DNA of 64,000 nucleotides from Hymenobacter mellowenesis (GCF_030581005.1 NZ_JAUQSX010000010.1:1-64000), one strand, 5' to 3'. Positions 15,908 to 26,496 are shown, counted from the first letter of the stretch. Made by a program: numbers and translations. The notes: generated by a model from the letters alone, not told the origin.

Positions 15908-16762
15908 CTAAGGTTTGGCTTGCTCCGGATGCCGCTTCTTTTGGTCTTCGTTGATTTTATCCCAAACCTTTTTGGTCAGAACCACTAGTTCGTCTTTTTC
16001 GCAGCTCCAGATGGAAATATAGGTTGGCGAAATCACGTAATACTGCTTCCAACCAGGGTATTTCTCATACAGCATGAGGGTGCAGATGTCGGTGGCGGTG
16101 ATGTATTCGCCGGTGGAGGGCAAGTGGCTGTGCATACCGGCCACTTGCGCCTCTCCTTTGCCGTATTCAATAGGAATGATGTTTTTGTGCAGCCGGGTCT
16201 TTGCGACAACGTTGTTGCGGGCATCGAAATCTATCCGGTAATCATTGCCAAAAACCACCACATTGGGCACACTCGGCCCAGTCAGCACGTACACTTTTCG
16301 CTGCTTTTTACCTTTGTCAATCAGGGGGATGATGTTCAGATTGGTGTTTCGATACGTTTTGAACAGCGTATCGGAATTGATGACAGCGAGTGCTTTCTGC
16401 CGGATGGTGTACAGGTCGGCTTCGTAGGGCGTGAATGCCCGGGCCGAGGTATCAATTTCGGCCGTTTTCACATTGTAGATGCTGTCGAAGGAGATAACCG
16501 CCACGGTTTTGGGGGCGGCTTCCTTGGAGAAGAAAACGCATCTGGATTTACCGTTATCAGTATAGGAAAAGTAGCCGCCCGAAACGGGGCTTTTGCTTTT
16601 CAGCTTTTCCAGAAAAATATCCGTGCCGTACCAAGACGCCGCTTCCGAACGGTAGAGCATCTTGCCCTCGTCCAAAATTTGCTGGTGAGCTTGTGCCCAG
16701 GCGCTTAGGCTGCCCGAGGTGCAGCACAACGCCATTATCAGTCTTTTCATAAAAGTGCGCAT
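15908..16762 (-). CDS. Secreted protein with a JAMM-like HxH motif
   Basis: A 284-residue protein with a signal peptide (about residues 1-23, ending AWA). The N-terminal half (SYTDNGKSRCVFFSKE, TVAVISFDSIYNV) is not recognised. In the C-terminal half, GMHSHLPSTGEYITATDI (H211, H213, T222, D225) resembles the HxH...S/TxxD zinc site of JAB/MPN or DUF4329 domains with one extra residue. WKQYYVISPTYISIW follows as such domains often do. A metal-dependent hydrolase acting outside the cytoplasm is an inference; the preceding catalytic Glu cannot be fixed with certainty. It converges with the helicase gene, the stops being 6 bp apart. Confidence 0.7.
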   Translation of the reverse strand: MRTFMKRLIMALCCTSGSLSAWAQAHQQILDEGKMLYRSEAASWYGTDIFLEKLKSKSPVSGGYFSYTDNGKSRCVFFSKEAAPKTVAVISFDSIYNVKTAEIDTSARAFTPYEADLYTIRQKALAVINSDTLFKTYRNTNLNIIPLIDKGKKQRKVYVLTGPSVPNVVVFGNDYRIDFDARNNVVAKTRLHKNIIPIEYGKGEAQVAGMHSHLPSTGEYITATDICTLMLYEKYPGWKQYYVISPTYISIWSCEKDELVVLTKKVWDKINEDQKKRHPEQAKP

Positions 16763-16850
16763 ATCTCAGTCGGGGAGCAAAGTAAACCCGAGGAGAACAG
16801 CAAGCGGCACCTACGGCCAGCAACCACTGAAAAGAAGCCAAGCCGCCAAG

Positions 16851-17300
16851 CTACTTGTGGTGCAGCAGGTGCCCGAAGTGGATGCTGGCAAAGGTGAGGG
16901 CCGTGCCCCAGAACAGCGCGCTCAGAAACATGTGCAGCAGGATGCGCTGCCGCGGCACGCCCAGCAGCGTGGCAATGACGGTGCCGCCGATGGGCGACAG
17001 CAAAATGGGCGTGAGGAAGGCAATGCCGCCCATCCCAAACTTGCGAAACACCTTGATGATGTTGCGCGAACGTTTCGTGAAGATGGGCTCGCGGCGCAGG
17101 CGGCGCTGCTTTTGCCGGTGCCGCATCCAGGTGCCGCCCACGCCGGAGAAAACGAACACGCTGGTCATCATGCCGGCCACGGTGAGGGCCAGCGTTTGCC
17201 AGAAATGCAGCCCCATGGAAGCCCCGGCCAGGGGGCCACCCAAAAATTTGACCGTGCTCAACAGGAACACAGACGCACATTTAAGAGCGGGATGAAGCAC
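16851..17300 (-). CDS. Small integral membrane protein
   Basis: A membrane protein of about 149 residues with some four hydrophobic segments: FLLSTVKFLGGPLAGASMGL, LALTVAGMMTSVFVFSGVGG, GIAFLTPILLSPIGGTVIAT and MFLSALFWGTALTFASI, with a basic loop (MRHRQKQRRLRREPIFTKRS). It resembles conserved Bacteroidota membrane proteins of unknown role. The start is uncertain: no in-frame ATG fits, and GTG at 17300 or 17270 is most plausible. TAACTTTG at 17365-17358 would put the RNA start near 17350, which excludes the longer frame start at 17408. Confidence 0.72.
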   Translation of the reverse strand: MLHPALKCASVFLLSTVKFLGGPLAGASMGLHFWQTLALTVAGMMTSVFVFSGVGGTWMRHRQKQRRLRREPIFTKRSRNIIKVFRKFGMGGIAFLTPILLSPIGGTVIATLLGVPRQRILLHMFLSALFWGTALTFASIHFGHLLHHK

Positions 17301-17357
17301 GAACTGACGGAAAGGCGGGCGGTGGAAGGGGGCAGCAAACGCGGGGTGGGCGCAGGG

Positions 17358-17365
17358 CAAAGTTA
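17358..17365 (-). promoter_or_regulatory. -7 element of the small membrane protein gene
   Basis: TAACTTTG on the minus strand, 58 bp ahead of the GTG at 17300. It helps exclude the upstream part of the open frame. Confidence 0.5.
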
Positions 17366-17456
17366 AGACACTGCCGTTTGGTTCACGGCCTGCCGATGCT
17401 TTCGGCACCGCTGGGCAGCCCAGCCCTTCTCAGTTGATGCTTTGAAGCACTAATCG

Positions 17457-18215
17457 TCATTGCGATGATTGGTCAAGCGAGTGTTTGGCCAGCTGCAGAT
17501 ACCGTTGCAAGTGAGGCGTTTGGGCATTCAAGGCTTGTGCCCTCTCCAGTGCGGCCAGCGCGGGTTCGTACTGGCCTTGCTCGTAGAAATAAATGCCCAG
17601 GTTGCGATGGGCATAGGAGTTGACCGGGTCGAGCTGCAGGCTGTGCTGAATGTCGGCCAGGGCCTTGCTGGCGCGGCCGGAGCGCAGGTAGGCGAAGCCG
17701 CGGTTGTTGTACGCGTACGCTTCGACGGCACGCAGGGCAATGGCCTGGTTGAAATCCGGAATGGCCTCCTTGTATTTACCAAGCACCAGCAGCGCGTAGC
17801 CCCGGTTGTTGTAGGCCGATAAATCGGGGTTGGGCCGGGCCAGCAGCGCAGTGTATTTGTCGATGCTTAACTGCAGCTTGTCCACGTTCTCGCGCAATGC
17901 CGCCTGAAACGCCCGGTCCCCGGCATCAAAGTCGCCGGGACGTTCCTTTTCAAACAGCTTGCTCATTCTGAGCGCCAGCAACTCTCCTTCGCAGCGCAAG
18001 CAAATCTGAACCGACGAACGCCACTGCTCGGCGCTAAAGCTCAGGTAGGCAGGCGCGTCCACCGTTGAAACCGTATCGATACCGGTTGAAATGGGGCCGA
18101 GATTGGCGCGGCGCCTGGGCGGGGTGGGCGATGCCAAGGCTCGTCGGTTTTGCCGCCATATCAGCCCGGCCAAAACCACCAGCAGGCTGGCAAAGAGGAG
18201 TATATGCGGCGACAT
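17457..18215 (-). CDS. Membrane-anchored TPR protein
   Basis: A 252-residue protein with one N-terminal transmembrane segment (ILLFASLLVVLAGLIW) and a soluble region with at least three tetratricopeptide repeats from about residue 130 (SAYNNRGYALLVLGKYKEAI, AYAYNNRGFAYLRSGRASKA, SYAHRNLGIYFYEQGQYEPA). These form a protein-binding superhelix. The partner is unknown. It starts 12 bp after the upp stop, so it is probably in the same transcript. The coiled segment at residues 85-120 has no recognised domain. Confidence 0.86.
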   Translation of the reverse strand: MSPHILLFASLLVVLAGLIWRQNRRALASPTPPRRRANLGPISTGIDTVSTVDAPAYLSFSAEQWRSSVQICLRCEGELLALRMSKLFEKERPGDFDAGDRAFQAALRENVDKLQLSIDKYTALLARPNPDLSAYNNRGYALLVLGKYKEAIPDFNQAIALRAVEAYAYNNRGFAYLRSGRASKALADIQHSLQLDPVNSYAHRNLGIYFYEQGQYEPALAALERAQALNAQTPHLQRYLQLAKHSLDQSSQ

Positions 18216-18227
18216 GGCCCCGGCGCG

Positions 18228-18935
18228 CTACAGCTTGCTGCCGTAGCTCAGGTCGCCGGCGTCGCCGAGGCCGGGCACGATGTAGGCCTGCGCGTTGAGC
18301 TTTTCGTCGATGGCCGCCACCCAGAGGTTGGCTTCCGGGATTTCGCGGGCCACGTATGCCAGGCCCTCAGGCGAGGCGATGACGGCCGCAATGTGCACCT
18401 GGCGCGGCATGCCGAAGCGCAGCATGGCCCGGTAGGTTTGCACGAGGCTTTTGCCGCTGGCCAGCATGGGGTCGGCGAGGATGAGCACCCGCTCATCCAG
18501 GCTGGGGGCCGAGAGGTAATCGACCTGCACCTGTACCTGGGCCGTGCCCTCGACGCGATACGCCGCCACGAAGGCGCTGGGCGACTGGTCGAAATAATTC
18601 AGAAAGCCCTGGTGAAACGGCAGGCCGGCGCGCAGCACGGTGGCCAGAATGGGGAAGTCGTGCAGGAGCTTGCCGGTGGTTTCGGCCAGCGGCGTCTGAA
18701 TGGTTTGGTCGGTGTAGCTGAGGTGGGCGCTGATGCGATAGGCGATGATTTCGCCCAGGCGCTGCAGGTTGCGGCGGAAGCGCAGGCTGTCTTTTTGCAC
18801 GTCTTTGTCGCGCAGCTCGGCCAGGAAATGGTTGGCGATGCTGGGCTCGGCGCACACCACGTGGATGTTGGCCAGGGCCTCGGGCGCTTCGGAAGGGGCC
18901 GCGGCGGCAGCAGTGGGGAGCGGAGCGGTGGCCAT
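18228..18935 (-). CDS. upp: Uracil phosphoribosyltransferase
   Basis: Converts uracil and PRPP to UMP in pyrimidine salvage. 235 residues. LRAGLPFHQGFLNYFDQS is the family flexible-loop region, VLILADPMLASGKSL the PRPP-binding loop (Lys where Gly is more common), and PGLGDAGDLSYGSKL the uracil-binding C-terminus. An Ala/Pro-rich N-terminal extension of about 20 residues is unusual. The ATG at 18935 is chosen; the frame is open to 19454, but that stretch includes palindrome S3 and lacks family similarity. Confidence 0.92.
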   Translation of the reverse strand: MATAPLPTAAAAAPSEAPEALANIHVVCAEPSIANHFLAELRDKDVQKDSLRFRRNLQRLGEIIAYRISAHLSYTDQTIQTPLAETTGKLLHDFPILATVLRAGLPFHQGFLNYFDQSPSAFVAAYRVEGTAQVQVQVDYLSAPSLDERVLILADPMLASGKSLVQTYRAMLRFGMPRQVHIAAVIASPEGLAYVAREIPEANLWVAAIDEKLNAQAYIVPGLGDAGDLSYGSKL

Positions 18936-19066
18936 GCGAAAAGGAGAAAGGGAGGTGACGCCGGGAAACGGAACCCGGCCGGGCCCGAAGTTGGCACAAA
19001 AACCGGCGGCAGGCAAGAAACGGGCGGCGAAATCGTCTGATTGACCCGGCCTTGGGGCCGTTGCGC

Positions 19067-19156
19067 CGTAGCGCGGACATTGTAGCCCGCGCCCCCGGCA
19101 GACGCTCAAACAACGGCCAAATGGCGCGGGCACGCGGACTGCAATGTCCGCGCTCC
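19067..19156. repeat. Imperfect palindrome related to family S
   Basis: Left arm gtagcgcggacattgtag and the complement of the right arm ggagcgcggacattgcag share most bases, with inner cccgcgcc/ggcgcggg. It lies in the divergent region between upp and the Wzi/RemB-like gene. Confidence 0.7.
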
Positions 19157-19260
19157 ACCTCCCTGCCAACGGCGGCCTGCGTAGGTTTGTTAAGAAATTG
19201 CCGCCAGAGCCTGCGAGCCGAAGGTGCCGGGTTACTTTATCAGGAGCATTATCTCTATTT

Positions 19261-21156
19261 ATGCATAAACTTTTGCTTTTGGGTGCCGGACTGGCGCTGC
19301 TGGCAGGCCCCGCGCTGGCCCAAACGGAACCCGCGCCCGCACCAACGACCTCGCCCGCATCGGCCGATAAATCGCCGTGGATGGTATTCGACCAACCCCT
19401 GCCCGACAAGCCGGTGGTGGAGGTGAAGCCCTCGAAAACCACGCAGGGTGCCAACTACGTGCCCTACGACCCCGACACCTACCGCCTGATAGACCGGTAC
19501 GCCATCAAGTTTGGGCCCGACTCGCTGCACGACCCGCACACCAGCGTGCGGCCCTACACCCGCGCCGCCGCGGCCCGGCTGGGCGAACGCATGCTCTCGC
19601 CGGACAGCCTCACCCGTTCGGGCGGCAGCCTTTCGCGGGCCGACCGCTTCAACGCGCAGTATTTGCTAAAAGACAACTGGGCCAACAGCCGGCGCGGGGC
19701 CGCGCTCAACGAAAGCGCCAAGCCGGTGCTCACGTACTTCTACCGCGACCAAACCGACCTTTACCACGTCGAAACAAAGGATTTCACCTTGCGCGTGAAC
19801 CCCGTGCTGCTGCTGCAAGGCGGCAAAGACAGCGACCTGAGCGGCCTGCGCTACGTGAACACGCGCGGCGTGCAGTTGGAAGGCACCATCGACCAGAAGC
19901 TGGGCTTCTACACCTTCCTGGCCGACAACCAGCAGGCCGTGCCGGGCTACGTGCAGGCGCGCATTCAGCGCGACCAGATTGTGCCGCACGAGGGCTACTG
20001 GAAGTACTTCAAGACAGTGGGCGGCAGCCAGTACGACTTTTTCACGGCCCGGGGCGGCATTACCTACGCGGCCGGCAAGCACGTGAACCTGCAACTGGCC
20101 CACGACCGCAACTTCATCGGCAACGGCTACCGCTCGCTGATTTTGTCGGACTACAGCACGCCGTATTTCTTTCTGAAAGTGAACACCCGCGTCTGGAAAT
20201 TCAACTACCAGAACCTGTTTGCCGAGCTCACGGCCCAGCGTGCCTACGACGCCAACGGCGGCCTCATCGATGCGGTGTACCCCAAAAAATACCTGGCGCT
20301 GCACCACCTGAGCTTCGACGTGACGCCGAATTTCAACATCGGCGTGTTTGAGAGCACCGTGCTGGGCGGCCGGGGCATCGACAGCACCATCGTGAACGGC
20401 AAAATTGTGCGCCAGCGCACGGGCTTCGAGCTGCAATACCTTAACCCGGTCATCTTCTACCGGGCCGTGGAGCAGCAGGTGGGCTCGGCCGACAACGCCG
20501 TGCTGGGCCTCGACTTCAAGTGGAACATTCTGCACACGGCGCAACTCTACGGGCAATTGGTGCTGGACGAATTTAAGCTGAGCGAAATCCGGGCCGGCAA
20601 CGGCTGGTGGAGCAACAAGCAGGCCGTGCAGTTGGGCGCCAAGTACGTGGACGTGGCTGGCCTGCGCAACCTCGACTTGCAGGTGGAATTTAACTACATC
20701 CGCCCCTACACCTACCAGCACAAGGACGCCTACACTTCCTACACCAACTACCAGCAACCCCTGGCCCACCCTATGGGCGCCAACCTGGCCGAGATTCTGG
20801 GCGTGCTCAGCTACCAGCCCCTCCCCCGCCTGATGCTGGTGGGCAAGGCCTTCTACTCGGAGCAGGGCCTTGATGTGCAGGCCAATGGCTTTGCGGTGAA
20901 CTACGGCGGCAACGCGCTGATTTCGTACGACCAGCACCCCATGGAATACGGCAACCGCGTGGGCCAGGGCAACAAAAGCCGCCTGCTGCACGCCGATTTT
21001 ACGGCCACCTACCAGCCACGCCTCAACCTGTTTCTCGACGCCAAGCTAATTGCCCGCCACCAGACCTATTCGCTCACGCCCAACCTCGACGGCAACGAAA
21101 CCTACGCCTCGCTGGCCCTGCGCTGGAACATCGCCCAGCGCTTGCACGAATTTTAA
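19261..21156 (+). CDS. Outer-membrane beta-barrel protein, Wzi/RemB-like
   Basis: A 631-residue protein with signal peptide (MHKLLLLGAGLALLAGPALA) and many alternating amphipathic strands. FRDQTDLYHV-like and FTLRVNPVLLLQGGKD, the region NLQLAHDRNFIGNGYRSLIL, and the block FELQYLNPVIFYRAVEQQVG with LDEFKLSEIRAGNGWWSNKQ fit the capsule-assembly Wzi family and the RemB gliding-motility barrel of flavobacteria. It should sit in the outer membrane and handle surface polysaccharide or adhesion. The frame opens at 19144, but the ATG at 19261 begins the signal peptide. The next gene starts 3 bp after its stop. Confidence 0.82.
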   Translation: MHKLLLLGAGLALLAGPALAQTEPAPAPTTSPASADKSPWMVFDQPLPDKPVVEVKPSKTTQGANYVPYDPDTYRLIDRYAIKFGPDSLHDPHTSVRPYTRAAAARLGERMLSPDSLTRSGGSLSRADRFNAQYLLKDNWANSRRGAALNESAKPVLTYFYRDQTDLYHVETKDFTLRVNPVLLLQGGKDSDLSGLRYVNTRGVQLEGTIDQKLGFYTFLADNQQAVPGYVQARIQRDQIVPHEGYWKYFKTVGGSQYDFFTARGGITYAAGKHVNLQLAHDRNFIGNGYRSLILSDYSTPYFFLKVNTRVWKFNYQNLFAELTAQRAYDANGGLIDAVYPKKYLALHHLSFDVTPNFNIGVFESTVLGGRGIDSTIVNGKIVRQRTGFELQYLNPVIFYRAVEQQVGSADNAVLGLDFKWNILHTAQLYGQLVLDEFKLSEIRAGNGWWSNKQAVQLGAKYVDVAGLRNLDLQVEFNYIRPYTYQHKDAYTSYTNYQQPLAHPMGANLAEILGVLSYQPLPRLMLVGKAFYSEQGLDVQANGFAVNYGGNALISYDQHPMEYGNRVGQGNKSRLLHADFTATYQPRLNLFLDAKLIARHQTYSLTPNLDGNETYASLALRWNIAQRLHEF

Positions 21157-21159
21157 ATC

Positions 21160-21510
21160 ATGGCCAACACCACCGATTTGTTTCGTCCGGTCAACCAACA
21201 GGAACTGGACCTGATTGCGGCCAGCGGCTGGCGGGCCTTTCCGCCGCGCCTGCCGGAACAACCCATTTTTTACCCGGTCACGAACGAGGATTACGCTAAC
21301 CAAATCAGCCGCGACTGGAACGTGCCTTACTACGGCGTGGGCTACGTGGTGCGGTTTGCAGTTGACACGGCCTATTTAGCGCAGTTTCCGGTGCAAAACG
21401 TGGGCGACGCCCAACACAACGAGCTATGGGTGCCGGCCGAACAATTGGCCGAATTTAACCAGCATATTCAGGGCTTAATTGAAGTAACCGCTGAGTTTCG
21501 GCGTCCTTAA
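21160..21510 (+). CDS. Conserved protein of unknown function
   Basis: A 116-residue soluble protein beginning MANTTDLFRPVNQQELDLIA. Motifs ASGWRAFPPRLPEQPIFYPV, YANQISRDWN and ELWVPAEQLAEFNQHIQG look well conserved. Homologues I recall are often labelled as ADP-ribosylation/crystallin J1-type proteins, but I see no support for that activity in the residues. It starts 3 bp after the Wzi/RemB-like gene and ends 19 bp before the ABC exporter gene, so the three probably form an operon. Confidence 0.82.
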   Translation: MANTTDLFRPVNQQELDLIAASGWRAFPPRLPEQPIFYPVTNEDYANQISRDWNVPYYGVGYVVRFAVDTAYLAQFPVQNVGDAQHNELWVPAEQLAEFNQHIQGLIEVTAEFRRP

Positions 21511-21529
21511 TGGTGCCAAATCCTATGCT

Positions 21530-23374
21530 ATGAAGACTTATCTCAGGATACTCAATTACGCCCGGCCCTACGTCGATTTTCTGCCGCTGTACTTGCTGTA
21601 CACGGTGCTGGGCATCTTTTTCAGCATCGGCAACTTTGCGCTCATCATTCCGCTGCTGAATGTGCTGTTCGACAAAACGGGCAAGGTGCAGGTGCAGGCG
21701 CCCACGCAGCTGCCCAGCTTCGCGGTGTCGCTCGACTACGTGACGAAGACCTTCAATTACTACTTCGCCCAGATAATTGCCGAGCATGGCAAGCTGGGGG
21801 CGCTGCTGTTTGTGTGCATTGTGCTGGTGGCGTCGGTGTTTTTCAGCAACGTGTTTCGCTACCTGAGCCTGCGGCTGGTGGCCCGGATTCGGGCGCGCGT
21901 CATTCGCAACATGCGGCGCGACTTGTACCACCGCATCATCGGCCTGCCGCTGGGCTACTTCGCCAACGAGCGCAAGGGCGACCTGATGTCGCGCTTCACC
22001 AACGATGTACAGGAAGTGGAAGTATCGGTGGTGAACACGCTCACGGCCGTCATTCGCGAGCCGCTTACCATTGTGGGCTACTTCGCGGTGCTGTTTTACA
22101 TGTCGCTAAAGCTGACCTTGTTCACCTTGGTGCTGCTGCCCATTTCGGGTGGCATCATTGCCAGTCTGGCCAAGCGGCTGCGGCGCCAGGCCAAGCAAAG
22201 CCAAAGCACGCTGGGCACCATGCTGTCGGTGATTGACGAGACGCTGGGCGGCATTCGGGTCATCAAGGCCTTCAATGCACAGGAGTACATCAAGGACAAG
22301 TTTGAGGCGCAAAACGACCAGTACGCCCGCACCTCGCGCCGCATCGACAACACGCGGGACCTGGCTTCACCCTTCTCCGAATTTGCCGGCGTAGCGGTGG
22401 TGGCCGGGCTGCTCTACTTCGGCGGCTCGCTGATTCTGGGCGGGCAATCGGACCTGGAAGGTGCGTCGTTTATCACCTACATCGTGCTGTTTTCGCAGGT
22501 GCTCACGCCGGCCAAAGCGCTGTCGAGTTCGTTCGGCAACATCCAGCGTGGCTTGGTGGCCGGCGAACGGGTGCTGAGCATCATCGACACCGAGCCCGCT
22601 ATCCGCGACCGGCCCGATGCGGCGGTGTTGCCGCCCTTCGAACGCGAAATCGAGTTCCAGAACCTCAGCTTCAGCTACGGCGAGAAGCCGGTGCTCTACG
22701 ACATCAACCTCACCATCAAAAAAGGCCAGACCGTGGCACTGGTGGGCAGCAGCGGCGGCGGCAAAAGCACCCTGGCCGACCTCCTCCCACGCTTCTACGA
22801 CCCCAGCGCCGGTCAGATTCTCATCGACGGCCACGACGTGCGCGCCTGCACCCTGCACTCGGTGCGCGACCAGATGGGCATCGTGACGCAGGAAAGCATC
22901 CTGTTCAACGACACGATTTTCAACAACATCCGCTTCAATACCCAGGCCACCGAGGCCGAAGTGATGGAAGCCGCCCGCATTGCCAACGCCCACGAGTTCA
23001 TCGCGGCCAGCCCCGAAGGCTACCAAACGTTCATTGGCGACCGCGGCAGCCGGCTGTCGGGCGGGCAGCGGCAGCGGCTGAGCATCGCGCGGGCCATCCT
23101 GCGCAACCCGCCCATCCTTATTCTGGACGAAGCCACTTCGGCCCTCGACACTGAAAGCGAGAAGCTGGTGCAGGAAGCCCTGCAGCGCCTCATGCAGAAC
23201 CGTACTTCGCTCGTCATTGCCCACCGCCTGAGCACGGTGCAGCACGCCGATGAAATTGTGGTGCTCCAGCACGGCCGCATCGTGGAGCGCGGCACCCATG
23301 ATGAGCTGCTGCGCCGCGAAGGCGGCGTGTACCAGCGCTTGAGCTCGATGCAGACCAACGCCGCGCTGGTGTGA
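21530..23374 (+). CDS. ABC exporter, fused permease and ATPase (MsbA-like)
   Basis: A 614-residue half-transporter that works as a dimer in the inner membrane. Six helices (about residues 20-320) precede the nucleotide-binding domain: Walker A GSSGGGKST (about 405), Q loop VTQESILFND, signature LSGGQRQR (about 509), Walker B LILDEATS (about 529) and H-loop IAHRLST. It is close in layout to MsbA-type lipid/lipid A flippases, though Bacteroidota have many such exporters and substrate is not proven. Neighbouring envelope genes favour a lipid or glycan substrate. Confidence 0.93.
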   Translation: MKTYLRILNYARPYVDFLPLYLLYTVLGIFFSIGNFALIIPLLNVLFDKTGKVQVQAPTQLPSFAVSLDYVTKTFNYYFAQIIAEHGKLGALLFVCIVLVASVFFSNVFRYLSLRLVARIRARVIRNMRRDLYHRIIGLPLGYFANERKGDLMSRFTNDVQEVEVSVVNTLTAVIREPLTIVGYFAVLFYMSLKLTLFTLVLLPISGGIIASLAKRLRRQAKQSQSTLGTMLSVIDETLGGIRVIKAFNAQEYIKDKFEAQNDQYARTSRRIDNTRDLASPFSEFAGVAVVAGLLYFGGSLILGGQSDLEGASFITYIVLFSQVLTPAKALSSSFGNIQRGLVAGERVLSIIDTEPAIRDRPDAAVLPPFEREIEFQNLSFSYGEKPVLYDINLTIKKGQTVALVGSSGGGKSTLADLLPRFYDPSAGQILIDGHDVRACTLHSVRDQMGIVTQESILFNDTIFNNIRFNTQATEAEVMEAARIANAHEFIAASPEGYQTFIGDRGSRLSGGQRQRLSIARAILRNPPILILDEATSALDTESEKLVQEALQRLMQNRTSLVIAHRLSTVQHADEIVVLQHGRIVERGTHDELLRREGGVYQRLSSMQTNAALV

Positions 23375-23410
23375 GGCCGGGGTATTGCCAGCGGCATTTG
23401 ATTTGAATTT

Positions 23411-23599
23411 ATGTTTGGTAAAAACATCTTTCGCACGTTTCTCTACTTCGTCGTTGCCATTGTGCTGCTGAAGCTGTGCTACAATCTGGGCTATGGATTG
23501 GTCAACCGAAGAATGGCGCCGGCCACCGGGGCCGTGCCAGCCAAAACGGCCCCGGCCGACTCGGCTGCAGCCGCTCCGACAACCGCCGCACCCCAATAG
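23411..23599 (+). CDS. Small membrane protein
   Basis: A 62-residue protein with one transmembrane segment (FLYFVVAIVLLKLCYNLGY) and an Ala/Pro/Thr-rich tail. It lies 36 bp after the ABC exporter gene in the same direction, so it may be an accessory subunit or belong with the next membrane protein. No family recognised. Confidence 0.62.
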   Translation: MFGKNIFRTFLYFVVAIVLLKLCYNLGYGLVNRRMAPATGAVPAKTAPADSAAAAPTTAAPQ

Positions 23600-23689
23600 C
23601 TCGTTTAAATAGGCCCTATTTTGCGACCGATTTTCCGGCGCGACCGTTTCTGGTAGCATCGGTTGTCCTCATCACTCATTTTCCCCGTC

Positions 23690-24163
23690 ATGCTCGCTCT
23701 CAAACGCATTGTTACCGTCGCCGTCATGGTTTACCTGCTGCTGGCGCTGTTGTTCGTCCTCGCCCCTGCTGTGCGCGACACGGTGATGGAAACCAACGAC
23801 GGCCTGTCGCACATTGAGAAAGCCCGGCAGTTTTACTACGTCATGTTCATCATCGGCGCGGTTGTTCTGGCCCTGCACCTCATCACCGAAAATCTCGACA
23901 GCGTGCTGCTGCGCCGCTCGGTGAGCCAGCAGGAAAACAAAATCAACGAGCTCAAAGCCAAGCTCTACGACCACCAGCAGCGCGGTACTGCCCCCGTGGG
24001 CGTGCCCTCGGCCCGCACCGTGGATGGCCGCACCATCGGCGATGTGCCGGCGGGCAGCCCCTCCCAGCACCAGACGCCCGACCACTTGCCCAACCCCACT
24101 TTCCCGCAGAGCGACCCCAGCCTGCCCAACACGTCGCCCGCCGAGCGCCCGCCACTGGCGTAG
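23690..24163 (+). CDS. Two-helix membrane protein with Pro-rich tail
   Basis: A 157-residue protein with two hydrophobic segments (TVAVMVYLLLALLFVLAP and YYVMFIIGAVVLALHLI) and a short coiled coil (VSQQENKINELKAKLYDHQQ). The C-terminal 65 residues are Pro/Ser/Thr-rich and probably disordered. The ATG at 23690 is preferred to TTG at 23663. The function is unknown. It ends 9 bp before a perfect 26-bp hairpin, which could terminate the transcript that started at the Wzi/RemB-like gene. Confidence 0.75.
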   Translation: MLALKRIVTVAVMVYLLLALLFVLAPAVRDTVMETNDGLSHIEKARQFYYVMFIIGAVVLALHLITENLDSVLLRRSVSQQENKINELKAKLYDHQQRGTAPVGVPSARTVDGRTIGDVPAGSPSQHQTPDHLPNPTFPQSDPSLPNTSPAERPPLA

Positions 24164-24172
24164 TTACAGTTA

Positions 24173-24232
24173 TCAAAATCGTCTGTCGTCCTGCGCATTT
24201 TGCTTTATGCGCAGGACGACAGACGATTTTGA
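24173..24232. repeat. Perfect 26-bp inverted repeat
   Basis: Arms 24173-24198 and 24207-24232 are exact complements (tcaaaatcgtctgtcgtcct and beyond) around the loop TTTGCTTT. It starts 9 bp after one stop codon and ends 24 bp before the gmhA GTG. No T-tract follows on the plus strand. Confidence 0.92.
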
Positions 24233-24256
24233 CCATCTAAACACCAATTTTTCGCA

Positions 24257-24859
24257 GTGCCCGACGCCAGCCTTTCCGACCTCATTCACGCCGAGCTCAG
24301 CGAAGCCCGCACCGTGCTCGACCACTTTCTGGCCGACCCAACCCACATTGCCAGCATCCAGGCGGCGGCCGAGGCATTTGCCACCAGCCTGCGCGCTGGC
24401 GGCAAAGCCCTTACCTGCGGCAACGGCGGTAGCCTTTGCGACGCCCAGCACTTCGCCGAAGAGCTCAGCGGCCGCTACCGCCAAAATCGCCGCGCCCTGG
24501 CCGCCATCGCCCTCACCGAAGCCTCGCACATGACCTGCGTGGCCAACGACTTCGGCTTCGAGTTCGTCTTCAGCCGCTTCGTGGAATCCTTGGGCCGGCC
24601 CGGCGATGTGCTGCTGGCCATCAGCACCAGCGGCAACTCGCCCAACATCCTGCGCGCCGCCGAAGCGGCCAAGGAACTCGGGATGAAAGTCGTGTCGCTA
24701 ACTGGCAAGGATGGCGGGCAGCTGGCCGGCCTCAGCGACGTGGAAATCCGGGTGCCGCACTTTGGGTATGCGGATAGGATTCAGGAGATTCACATCAAGG
24801 TGATACACATCCTGATTCTGCTGATTGAGAAGTTGGTGATTGGTGAGGTGGTGAAATAA
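24257..24859 (+). CDS. gmhA: D-sedoheptulose 7-phosphate isomerase (SIS domain)
   Basis: GmhA makes D-glycero-D-manno-heptose 7-phosphate, the first step to ADP-heptose for LPS core or S-layer glycans. 200 residues with one SIS domain: LTCGNGGSLCDAQHFAEELS (sugar-phosphate loop), RYRQNRRALAAIAL, LLAISTSGNSPNILRAAEAA, and the C-terminal DRIQEIHIKVIHILILLIE with the family Gln and His. The start is GTG at 24257. No other heptose genes lie in the window, but neighbours are envelope genes. Confidence 0.92.
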   Translation: MPDASLSDLIHAELSEARTVLDHFLADPTHIASIQAAAEAFATSLRAGGKALTCGNGGSLCDAQHFAEELSGRYRQNRRALAAIALTEASHMTCVANDFGFEFVFSRFVESLGRPGDVLLAISTSGNSPNILRAAEAAKELGMKVVSLTGKDGGQLAGLSDVEIRVPHFGYADRIQEIHIKVIHILILLIEKLVIGEVVK

Positions 24860-24960
24860 GTGGAATGGGGATTAAGTCAGCAGGTTGTATAGTAGGTTTG
24901 TAGGATTATCTGCGAAAAACCTACTCATTATTTCACTGCTCATCACCTCTTCACTCTACC

Positions 24961-26496
<1,536 letters not shown>

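Noticed and set aside
17301..17408. Longer N-terminus of the small membrane protein (start at 17408)
   Set aside because: A -7 element at 17365-17358 places the RNA start downstream, and the extra residues lack similarity to a membrane protein.
19666..20991. Leftward frame of 441 residues
   Set aside because: It is antisense to the Wzi/RemB-like barrel gene; Val/His/Ala-rich product without motifs.
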